Program-made: the position numbers and the translations under genes
From: Gordonia sihwensis NBRC 108236
GTDB lineage: Bacteria > Actinomycetota > Actinomycetes > Mycobacteriales > Mycobacteriaceae
NCBI RefSeq assembly: GCF_000333035.1
Contig: NZ_BANU01000032.1
Span: forward strand, 1 to 64,000
Direction of reading: 5' to 3'
DNA: 64,000 bases
Shown: one piece after another, positions 28,361 through 35,857 of the stretch
Layout of the letters: each line of letters begins with the position of its first letter
How positions within the stretch are numbered: the stretch's first letter is position 1
The notes under the pieces: model-generated
Databases searched by the model: none
Told to the model about the DNA's origin: nothing
Seen by the model: the letters and a program-made list of their open reading frames with translations, nothing else

Positions 28361-29899
28361 CTATTCGGTCTGCTGGGTGTGATCGTGCTGGGTGTGATTC
28401 TGCTGGGTGTGATTCTGCTGGGCGGCGCGGGCGGCGTCGGCGGCAGGGGTGCCGGGGCGCTTGGCGATCACCCAATCGGCGATGTTGCGCTGGGCGCCCG
28501 CCGACACCGCGAGGGCTCCCGGCGGCACGTCGTCGCGCAGCACGGTGCCCGCGCCCGTGTAGACACCGTCGCCGATCGTGAGAGGGGCGACGAACATGTT
28601 GTCGCTGCCGGTGCGGCAATGCGAGCCGATGACCGTCTTGTGCTTGGCCACGCCGTCGTAGTTGACGAAGACGCTCGACGCGCCGATGTTGGTCTTCTCG
28701 CCGATCTCCGCATCGCCGACGTACGTCAGGTGCGGGACCTTGGTGCCCTGGCCGATCTGGGCGTTCTTGGTCTCGACGAACGTACCGATCTTTCCGTCTG
28801 CGCCGAGGACCGTGCCGGGTCGCAGATACGCGAACGGGCCGACGGCGGCGCCGGGCCCGATCTGCGCGTCGGAACCGTGGGTGCGGATCACCGCAGCTCC
28901 CTCGCCGACGATCACGTCGGTGAGCGTCGTGTCGGGGCCGATCACCGCGTCGTCGGCGACGGAGGTCCGGCCGCGGAGCTGGGTGCCCGGCTCGATGCGC
29001 ACGTCCCGGCCCAGCGTGACGTCGACGTCGATCCAGGTGGTCGCGGGGTCGACGACGGTGACGCCGGCGAGCATGTGCTTGCGGACGATCCGGCGATTCA
29101 GTTCGGCTCCGAGATCGGCCAACTGCGCGCGGTCGTTGCAGCCGGCGACCACGCTCGGATCGGAGACGGTGAGTGCGTGCACGGCCCGGCCGGCCTCGCG
29201 CGCGATGCCGACGAGATCGGTGATGTAGTACTCGCCCTGCACGTTGTCGGTGGACAGGCTGGTCAGGCCGGTCCGCAGCATGTCGGCGGCGAACGCGTAG
29301 ATCCCGGCGTTCACCTCGGTGATCGCGCGTTCGGTCTCGGTCGCGTCCTTGTGCTCGGTGATCGCCAGGACGTCCGACGACGCGATGTCCAGGCCGGGAC
29401 CGCCCGCCCGGACGATTCGTCCGTAGCCGGTGGGGTCGTCGGCGATGAAGCTGGTCAGCGTGACGGCGGCCGGTTCGCCCGCGTCGTCGCGCAAGTGTTC
29501 GGCGACGAGCGCGGACAACGTGGCGCCGTCGAGCAGCGGGGCGTCGGCGACCGTGACCAAGACGGTTCCGGAGAAGTCGTCGGGGAGTCCGGTCATTCCG
29601 GCGCGGGCGGCGTCGCCGGTGCCCAACGGCTCATCCTGAACGGCGACGGTCACCGGCCTCCCGAGTTCCTCGGCGATCTCTCCGATGGCGGCGGTGACCC
29701 GCTCGCGTTCGTGACTGACGACGGCGACGAGGTGATCGGGGTCGAGTTCGGCGGCGCCGTGCAGTGCGTGGCCGAGCAGGCTGCGTCCGCCGATCTCGTG
29801 AAGGATCTTCGGGGTCTTCGACTTCATCCGGGTACCGGCACCCGCCGCCAGCACAATGACGGCGACTTCTTCGTTCGACTGGGCCGGTCGTCCGGTCAT
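28361..29899 (-). CDS. glmU: Bifunctional N-acetylglucosamine-1-phosphate uridyltransferase / glucosamine-1-phosphate acetyltransferase
   Basis: 512 residues from the ATG at 29899, which has GGAGGG six bases upstream. It acetylates GlcN-1-P and then forms UDP-GlcNAc for peptidoglycan. The N-terminal pyrophosphorylase domain has [20 protein letters not shown] and [13 protein letters not shown]. The C-terminal left-handed beta-helix has many hexapeptide repeats and the acetyl-transfer residues in [17 protein letters not shown]. The extreme C-terminus is an odd Gln/Asn/His/Thr tail ([19 protein letters not shown]) made by a 15-base tandem repeat. prs follows downstream. Confidence 0.96.
   Translation of the reverse strand: MTGRPAQSNEEVAVIVLAAGAGTRMKSKTPKILHEIGGRSLLGHALHGAAELDPDHLVAVVSHERERVTAAIGEIAEELGRPVTVAVQDEPLGTGDAARAGMTGLPDDFSGTVLVTVADAPLLDGATLSALVAEHLRDDAGEPAAVTLTSFIADDPTGYGRIVRAGGPGLDIASSDVLAITEHKDATETERAITEVNAGIYAFAADMLRTGLTSLSTDNVQGEYYITDLVGIAREAGRAVHALTVSDPSVVAGCNDRAQLADLGAELNRRIVRKHMLAGVTVVDPATTWIDVDVTLGRDVRIEPGTQLRGRTSVADDAVIGPDTTLTDVIVGEGAAVIRTHGSDAQIGPGAAVGPFAYLRPGTVLGADGKIGTFVETKNAQIGQGTKVPHLTYVGDAEIGEKTNIGASSVFVNYDGVAKHKTVIGSHCRTGSDNMFVAPLTIGDGVYTGAGTVLRDDVPPGALAVSAGAQRNIADWVIAKRPGTPAADAARAAQQNHTQQNHTQHDHTQQTE
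28364..28425. repeat. 15-base tandem repeat at the 3' end of glmU
   Basis: Three full copies of TGCTGGGTGTGATTC (first copy ends TCG) at 28371-28415, plus partial copies on both sides. Being in frame, they encode the QNHTQ-type tail of GlmU. Confidence 0.85.
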
Positions 29900-30095
29900 C
29901 CGAGTCCCTCCGCATCTCAAGGTCGCGAGCGTCGACGCACTCCTGCAGAGCTTTCCATCCCGCGGAGGTACGCCGGGGCAAATCCTACGCAGCCGGTGCG
30001 GTCAGGTGTTATTCGGCGAGGTGCGCAGTGGCGTGCGCGACAGTGCGGTGCGCCGTCATTAGCTATTTCGATAGATTTCCGTCGATAATCGACAC

Positions 30096-30584
30096 ATGGA
30101 CGGTGCTGTCACACTCGCTTACTGGCCCTTGCGGGCGACCTTGGTGCTGCTGTTCGCGGGGGTCACCGTTCTGCAGACGCTCTCGTTTCCCGGACAGTTC
30201 CGCTATCGCGAGAGCATCGGCGAGATGACCGGAGGCGAACGATGGTCGGCGACCTTCCTGGTCGGCTACGAGTTCCTGTGCCTGCAGGTCGTCCTCGTTG
30301 CGACATGGATGCTCCTCGGTCACGTCCGTCGCGACCGGATCTTCGACCGATCGTCGTTCCGGTGGGTGGACACGATCATCTGTGCGGTCGCCGCCGCGGG
30401 TCTCGTACCCGCCGGGCTGTTGGCGGCGTTGGCGCTGTTCGGAGAGCTCGACGATCCCGGCCTGCCTTTCCTGCTGACCGTTGTCGGACTCGGTTGCCTG
30501 CTGCTCGTGCTGCTGATGGTGGTGATGAGATCGCTGCTGCGCCAGGCGACGACGCTGCGTGCGGACATGGACGCGGTGATCTGA
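30096..30584 (+). CDS. DUF2975 family four-helix membrane protein
   Basis: 162 residues with four predicted membrane spans, the third and fourth being AVAAAGLVPAGLLAALALF and LTVVGLGCLLLVLLMVVM. DUF2975 proteins are commonly encoded just before a small YozG-like helix-turn-helix protein, as here (one base apart). The pair is widespread in Firmicutes and Actinobacteria; its function is not established, but the arrangement suggests a membrane sensor and its regulator. Confidence 0.78.
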   Translation: MDGAVTLAYWPLRATLVLLFAGVTVLQTLSFPGQFRYRESIGEMTGGERWSATFLVGYEFLCLQVVLVATWMLLGHVRRDRIFDRSSFRWVDTIICAVAAAGLVPAGLLAALALFGELDDPGLPFLLTVVGLGCLLLVLLMVVMRSLLRQATTLRADMDAVI

Positions 30585-30585
30585 A

Positions 30586-30792
30586 TTGGCCATCGTCGTG
30601 CGCCTGGATGTGGAGTTGGCGCGTCGCAAGATGAGCGTGGGCGAGTTCGCCGAACGCGTCGGCCTCACGCCGGCCAACGTCGCGGTTCTCAAGAACGGCC
30701 GCGCCAAAGCGGTGCGATTCTCGACGCTGGACGCGATCTGCCGTGTTCTCGACTGTCAGCCCGGGGATGTCCTGCAGTGGGTGGACGACTGA
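30586..30792 (+). CDS. Small XRE/YozG-like helix-turn-helix regulator
   Basis: 68 residues from a TTG start, one base after the DUF2975 stop. The whole protein is one Cro/CI-type helix-turn-helix: RKMSVGEFAERVGLTPANVA then RFSTLDAICRVLDCQPGDVL. The C-terminal LDCQPGDVL(Q/E) is typical of the YozG group. It probably regulates its own operon with the upstream membrane protein. Confidence 0.85.
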   Translation: MAIVVRLDVELARRKMSVGEFAERVGLTPANVAVLKNGRAKAVRFSTLDAICRVLDCQPGDVLQWVDD

Positions 30793-30950
30793 CGGTGCGC
30801 GGTCGCCCATCGGCCCATATGAAACAACGGAGCGACACTTGCAACACGGCGTCGCCGGGGTCGGACGCCTCGGGATTCGGAGCATGGGGCGGTCGTCCGA
30901 TGCCGTAGCGTGAAGGAGTCGGGTAGGTACTGGAGAGGAGTTGAAGGCCA

Positions 30951-31610
30951 GTGGTGATCCCTGCGGCCGGGCGGGTCGAGGCCACGCTCTTCGAGCGTGC
31001 GATGCAGCAGGCGGTGCAGACCGACACCGTCGAGACCGACCGGACGCGGACCAGACTGCTCGACGCTGCGTATGAGCAGTTCTGTGAAACGGGGATCGGG
31101 CGCACGTCGATGGAAGAGGTAGCCCGACGTGCCGGGACGGCTCGGATCACGATCTACCGCAAGTTCGCCACCAAGGACGCGCTCGTCGACGCGGTCATGG
31201 TCCGCGAGTTCCAGAACTACTTCATCGAGTTTCTCGACGTCATGGCGCAGGCGCCGACCCCGGCCGACCGTGTGGTCCAGGCCTTCGTGACGTCGTTGCG
31301 GACCATCGGCGGCAATCCGCTGATCCGAAAGCTGCTCGAGACCGAGCCGGCGATGGTGCCCGGCTTCGTCGGCGGCGGCGACGGTCGTACTCTCACCGTG
31401 GTGCGCGACTTCGTAGCGCACCAGATCCTTCGCGAACAGACCGCAGGGAACATCCCCAAGCGGGTGCGGACCATACCGGCTGCCGACCTGGTGGTCCGGA
31501 TCGCGGGGTCGTTCCTCACCATCCCCAGTGACCTCATGGACTACGACGACATCGGCGAGCTCTCGGATTTCGCGCGCGAGTTCCTTCTTCCGGTGCTGGG
31601 TCTCAAGTAG
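30951..31610 (+). CDS. TetR family regulator (Rv1019-like)
   Basis: 219 residues from a GTG behind GAAGG; a second GTG follows immediately. The helix-turn-helix is RLLDAAYEQFCETGIGRTSM then EEVARRAGTARITIYRKFATK. In M. tuberculosis a TetR gene (Rv1019) also follows the glmU region, which suggests the same gene. The target is unknown; no enzyme or pump gene is adjacent on the same strand. Confidence 0.87.
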   Translation: MVIPAAGRVEATLFERAMQQAVQTDTVETDRTRTRLLDAAYEQFCETGIGRTSMEEVARRAGTARITIYRKFATKDALVDAVMVREFQNYFIEFLDVMAQAPTPADRVVQAFVTSLRTIGGNPLIRKLLETEPAMVPGFVGGGDGRTLTVVRDFVAHQILREQTAGNIPKRVRTIPAADLVVRIAGSFLTIPSDLMDYDDIGELSDFAREFLLPVLGLK

Positions 31611-31861
31611 CCGTCGCCCGGTGCGCGCCGGAGGGTGGGTCAGTGTCGCGGATCGGTGATTCCGGTGGTACGACTTTCTGCCGGATGTACCATCCGGTTG
31701 GGTCGCATCGATCGGTGCGGTCGGGTGCCGGAGTGCGGCGAGGGGTGGTTCTCCGGCACCCCGGGGCGAGTGGCGGAGAGGTGCGAGAGCCCATGGGGCC
31801 AGCGTTGGTGACGGCGTGGTGGTGTGCGGTGGGCCCTGTGGCAGAATCGTCTCCGCGGCAA

Positions 31862-31932
31862 TCCGCCATGGTGTAATGGCAACACTCCTGATTTTGGTTC
31901 AGGCATTCCAGGTTCGAGTCCTGGTGGCGGAG
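31862..31932 (+). tRNA. tRNA-Gln (anticodon TTG)
   Basis: A 71-base cloverleaf: acceptor arms TCCGCCA and TGGCGGA, anticodon arms CCTGA and TCAGG around loop TTTTGGT (anticodon TTG), and a T arm with GGTTCGAGTCC. The discriminator is G, and CCA is not encoded. Confidence 0.95.
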
Positions 31933-32129
31933 CAACGCCGGCGGCAGTGATCGCGCCGACGGCGGCCCGTATCTTTCCTGTCGCCGGGTTCTTCGGCGGA
32001 CTCCAACGGCGTCGGACCCGCGTCGGACCAACCGTGTCGAACGTCAACTGCGTCGAACTCCGACTTCTCTTCGCCTGCTCGTGCTCGCCCTGTTGTTCTT
32101 GGGACGCCGCATGCGTCCTGCGCTCTCTA

Positions 32130-32148
32130 TTAGGTTAGTCTTACCTAG
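32130..32148 (+). promoter_or_regulatory. IdeR/DtxR-type iron box before the esterase-NRPS-GT operon
   Basis: TTAGGTTAGTCTTACCTAG matches 16 of 19 positions of the IdeR consensus TTAGGTTAGSCTAACCTAA. It ends only two bases before the esterase start codon, which suggests a leaderless transcript whose promoter lies within or just upstream of the box. Confidence 0.88.
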
Positions 32149-32150
32149 AT

Positions 32151-33179
32151 ATGAGGAAGATCAAGCGGGGCCGGTCCGGCCGAATCCGAGTCGCCGCGAT
32201 GGCGACCGCGGCCGTGACGGGGCTGGTGACAGCGGTTTTCGCGGTAGCGCCGACAGCTATGGCGGCGCCAGTGCAGACGACGGGATCGCTCGTTGCATTG
32301 GAACGTCTGGACAAGACGCTGTGGCGGATGACCGTCCACTCGGAGTCGATGAATCGCGACATCCCGCTGCTGGTGCTCCGACCGCCGGTGAATGAGGAGC
32401 ATGCGCCGACGCTGTACCTGCTCAACGGTGCCGGCGGAGGCGAGGACGGGGCCAATTGGCTGGCGCAGACCGATGCGCTCGAGTTCTTCTCCCGCAAGCA
32501 CGTCAACGTCGTGATCCCCGAGAAGGGGATCGGCAGCTACTACACGGACTGGGTGTCACGAGACCCGAAGATCGGCCGGCCGCAATGGGAGACGTTCCTG
32601 ACCCGCGAGCTGCCGCCCGTCGTCGACGACGCCCTGGCCTCCGACGGCCGTCGCGCCGTGGCCGGACTGTCGATGTCGGCCACATCGGTCTTCAACCTCG
32701 CGATCGCGCGACCGGGGCTGTATCGGTCGGTCGCGTCGTACAGCGGCTGCGCGCGCACGAGCACACCGGAAGGCGAAGCCGCCGTGCGCGGCATCGTGTA
32801 CACCGCGGCGGGCGCCGACGCGACCAACATGTGGGGACCGGCCGGTTCGCCCGGGTGGACTCGCAACGACCCGTACGTCAACGCGGCCGGCCTGCGCGGG
32901 CTCACGCTGTATCTGTCGAGCGGCAGCGGGCTGCTGGGACGCTACGACACTCCCGAACATCAAGCACCCGGGGCGCCGCCGATCGCCGATCAGATCCTGG
33001 TGGGCGGTGCCCTCGAGGCCGCCACGTCGGCATGCACGGCCGCGATGGCGCAGCGCTTGCGGTCGCTGAACATCCCGGCGACCGTGCATCTGCGCCCCAC
33101 TGGAACCCACTCCTGGAACTACTGGCAGGACGAGCTGCACCGGTCCTGGCCGACGATCGCCGCCGGGCTGGACCGATGA
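32151..33179 (+). CDS. Secreted esterase of the antigen 85 / mycolyltransferase-like alpha/beta hydrolase family
   Basis: 342 residues. The N-terminus is a signal peptide (basic MRKIKRGRSGRIR, hydrophobic core, cleavage near AMAAP). The fold matches the antigen 85 group: QWETFLTRELPPVV and the nucleophile GLSMSAT correspond to WETFLTSELP and GLSMA of the mycolyltransferases, and the C-terminal GTHSWNYW supplies the histidine. Antigen 85 enzymes transfer mycolic acids; related proteins are plain esterases. Here it opens an iron-regulated operon and is coupled to the A-T-TE gene (ATGA). A role in siderophore hydrolysis, acylation or release at the envelope is therefore plausible, but unproven. 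Confidence 0.85.
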   Translation: MRKIKRGRSGRIRVAAMATAAVTGLVTAVFAVAPTAMAAPVQTTGSLVALERLDKTLWRMTVHSESMNRDIPLLVLRPPVNEEHAPTLYLLNGAGGGEDGANWLAQTDALEFFSRKHVNVVIPEKGIGSYYTDWVSRDPKIGRPQWETFLTRELPPVVDDALASDGRRAVAGLSMSATSVFNLAIARPGLYRSVASYSGCARTSTPEGEAAVRGIVYTAAGADATNMWGPAGSPGWTRNDPYVNAAGLRGLTLYLSSGSGLLGRYDTPEHQAPGAPPIADQILVGGALEAATSACTAAMAQRLRSLNIPATVHLRPTGTHSWNYWQDELHRSWPTIAAGLDR

Positions 33180-35857
33180 CCTCGGCGGAGACCGCGATCC
33201 CGCCGAGGCGTGCGGAGTCGCACCTGCAGGCGGTGCGGGATGCGGCCGGCGAGACGGTGGTCGCGCAGTGGCTGGCCGTGGCCGCGGCCAGCGCGGAGGC
33301 GGTGGCGGTCCGCACCCCGGACGGCTCGATCACCTATGCCGAACTGGTGGCTCGGGCGCAGGACCGCGGCCGCGCTATCGCCGCCGCGGTACCCGACCGC
33401 GATCGCCTGGTCGCGGTCGAGACGGAGTCCGACATCGATTCGGTCGCCGCCATCCTGGCGGTGTTGTGCTCGGGCCGGCCACTGGTGCTGCTCGATCCCT
33501 TTCTGCCGGACGACCGACGAGGCCACATTCTGGAACTCTCCGGCGCGCGGGAACTCAGCCCGGCCGAGATCCGAGCGCTCCCGGACGCGCCCGAACCGGT
33601 TCCCGAGCCCGCACCGGGCGACATCGCGGTGCTCATCTTCACGTCGGGATCGACGGGGCGGCCGAAGGGCGTCGCCCACACGCAGCGGGGCTGGACCAAC
33701 CAGGCGCGCGACGGCCGGGAGTTCATGGGTCTTCGCCCCGACGACCGAGCCGCAGTGCTTCTGCCGTTGAGCTTCGGGGCCGGATTCGACTGCCTGGTGA
33801 TGACACTGATCAACGGTGCGACGATGCTGCTCTGGGACGTGCGGAGGCGCAGCGCCGCCGATCTGCGCGACTGGCTCGATCGCGAAGCGGCCACCACCGC
33901 GCACGCCACTCCGTCGCTGTTGCGCGCCTGGCTCGCCGGAAGCGCCGGCGCTGATGGCGCCGGCAGGACGGGCGGGCTCAACGACCTCCGGCTGTTGTCG
34001 GTGTGCGGCGAGCCGTCGCACCACAGCGACGTCGAACTCGCACGCCGCACAGTCCTGTCGAGAGGCACCTTCTGCTGTTGGTCGGGGTCGTCGGAGACCG
34101 GCGACCTCGCCTTCAACCTGTTCCCGCGCGATCGGGCGGTGGTGCCCGGGCCGCTGGCCGCAGGCACGCCGGCAGCGGGCAAGCGCATCCGGATCGTCGG
34201 CGACGACGGCGACGATGTGCCGGTGGGTCAGACCGGCGAGATCGTCGTCGAGTCCCGGTATCTGGCTGCCGGCTACCACCGCGATCGGGCGCTGACCGCC
34301 GATCGCTTCGTCCGGCTCGACGACGGTCGCACCCGCTTCTACACCGGCGACCTGGGCCGATTCGACGAGACCGGCGACCTGCTCCTTCTCGGCCGGCTCG
34401 ATGACGCGATCAAAGTGCGCGGCTATCGAGTCGAGCCCGCCGAAGTGGAGTTCGCGCTGCGGCAGCTGCCGTGGGCGGTGGACGCCGCGGTGGTCGCCGA
34501 TCGCGACGCCGGCGAACTCACCGGCTACCTCGCCGTGGATCCGGCGACGTGGGCGCCCGCGCCGTCGGAAGTACGTGCGGCGCTGCGAGACTCGCTGCCG
34601 GAGTGGATGACGCCGCGGCACATCGTGGTGCTCACCGAGTTCCCGCGCACCGAACGAGGCAAGGTGGACCGCGCCGCTCTGCCGCCGCCTCCCGAACGAG
34701 TGATCGAGCCCGTCCGCGGTCCCACCGAAGCCGCACTGGCCGCGCTGTGGTGCACAGTGCTCGGGCTCGACGAGGTGGGCCGGTCGGAGGACTTCACCGC
34801 GCTCGGCGGTGATTCGCTCGCCGCCGCACGCATGCTCGCCGATCTTCGCGACCGCTGGCTCGTCGACCTCTCGACGGCCGAGTTCGCCGAGACACCGACG
34901 GTCGCGGGCCTGGCGGTGCTGCTCGACGACGCGCACCGCGACCGCGCGCAGACCGCGGCGCGCGGCACGCTGAGCCGGTTGCGCGACGGCACCGGGGTGC
35001 CGCTGTTCTTCGCGGCGGGTGCGGGCAGCCCGGCGGCCGCGTTGCTTCCGGTGGTTCGCGAACTGCCCGGCGACGGTCCCGTCTACGGGCTGCAGGCACA
35101 CGGTCTCGAACAACGCGGCCGCGCCGACCGTTCGATCCGCGCCGCGGCCCGCCGCGCCATCCGGGAGATCCGTGCCGTGCAGCCCGCCGGACCGTACCGG
35201 TTCGCGGGCTACTCGTACGGCGGCTTCGTCATGCTCGAGGCGGCCGCGATCCTCCACGGACGGGGTGAGCGCGCGAACGTCGTTCTCATCGACACGCTGT
35301 TCGAGCCGGAACTGCGCGCTCGTCTCGCCGCCGGCCGGGACGGTGATGCGGTCGCAGGTACTGCGGACACCGGCGACACGCTGCCGCTGCCGGATCGGCG
35401 GACCACCGGCACTGTCACTGGCGCTGCGACTGTCACTGCGTCTGCTGTGCCGCCGGCGCGCGGTACCGGGGCCCGGAGGCTCTCCGCCTGGAACCGTGCC
35501 TGGAATCGCGCCGCGATGAGATTCCTGGTCGCCACCGCCGGACTGTGGCGGCTGCCGGCGACATTGCAGTGGACGGTCTTCTGGGATCTGGGACGAGCGT
35601 TGATCCGACAGCACCGGCCCACGCCGTACCCCGGGTCGGTCACGATGATCGCCGCGGAATCGAACCCCGACGACCCCGCGACCTGGTCACTTCTGGCGAC
35701 CGGGGGCGTCACCGAGGTGCGTGTGCCGGGAGATCACCATTCGATGATGCGTGCGCCCTTCGCGGCCGGCACGGCTGCGGCCGTGCATGCCGCGCTCGCC
35801 GCGAACACGGGAGCGGAGGAAGGAACCGGTGATGACGAGTATTCAGATGACGAGTGA
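33176..35857 (+). CDS. NRPS-like A-T-TE synthetase (no condensation domain)
   Basis: 893 residues. The adenylation domain (about 20-500) has [47 protein letters not shown] and the catalytic lysine of [11 protein letters not shown]. Its A5 segment reads CCWSGSSETGDLA instead of the usual NxYGPTE, so it is an unusual clade. A4 retains FD, the aspartate that normally binds an alpha-amino group. The carrier domain has GGDSLAAARM with the phosphopantetheine serine at 547. The thioesterase has GYSYGG with Ser680 and GDHHSMM. Such A-T-TE proteins activate and release one unit, or dimerise it. It sits between the esterase and the glycosyltransferase genes with overlaps on both sides. The substrate is unknown. 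Confidence 0.88.
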   Translation: MTSAETAIPPRRAESHLQAVRDAAGETVVAQWLAVAAASAEAVAVRTPDGSITYAELVARAQDRGRAIAAAVPDRDRLVAVETESDIDSVAAILAVLCSGRPLVLLDPFLPDDRRGHILELSGARELSPAEIRALPDAPEPVPEPAPGDIAVLIFTSGSTGRPKGVAHTQRGWTNQARDGREFMGLRPDDRAAVLLPLSFGAGFDCLVMTLINGATMLLWDVRRRSAADLRDWLDREAATTAHATPSLLRAWLAGSAGADGAGRTGGLNDLRLLSVCGEPSHHSDVELARRTVLSRGTFCCWSGSSETGDLAFNLFPRDRAVVPGPLAAGTPAAGKRIRIVGDDGDDVPVGQTGEIVVESRYLAAGYHRDRALTADRFVRLDDGRTRFYTGDLGRFDETGDLLLLGRLDDAIKVRGYRVEPAEVEFALRQLPWAVDAAVVADRDAGELTGYLAVDPATWAPAPSEVRAALRDSLPEWMTPRHIVVLTEFPRTERGKVDRAALPPPPERVIEPVRGPTEAALAALWCTVLGLDEVGRSEDFTALGGDSLAAARMLADLRDRWLVDLSTAEFAETPTVAGLAVLLDDAHRDRAQTAARGTLSRLRDGTGVPLFFAAGAGSPAAALLPVVRELPGDGPVYGLQAHGLEQRGRADRSIRAAARRAIREIRAVQPAGPYRFAGYSYGGFVMLEAAAILHGRGERANVVLIDTLFEPELRARLAAGRDGDAVAGTADTGDTLPLPDRRTTGTVTGAATVTASAVPPARGTGARRLSAWNRAWNRAAMRFLVATAGLWRLPATLQWTVFWDLGRALIRQHRPTPYPGSVTMIAAESNPDDPATWSLLATGGVTEVRVPGDHHSMMRAPFAAGTAAAVHAALAANTGAEEGTGDDEYSDDE

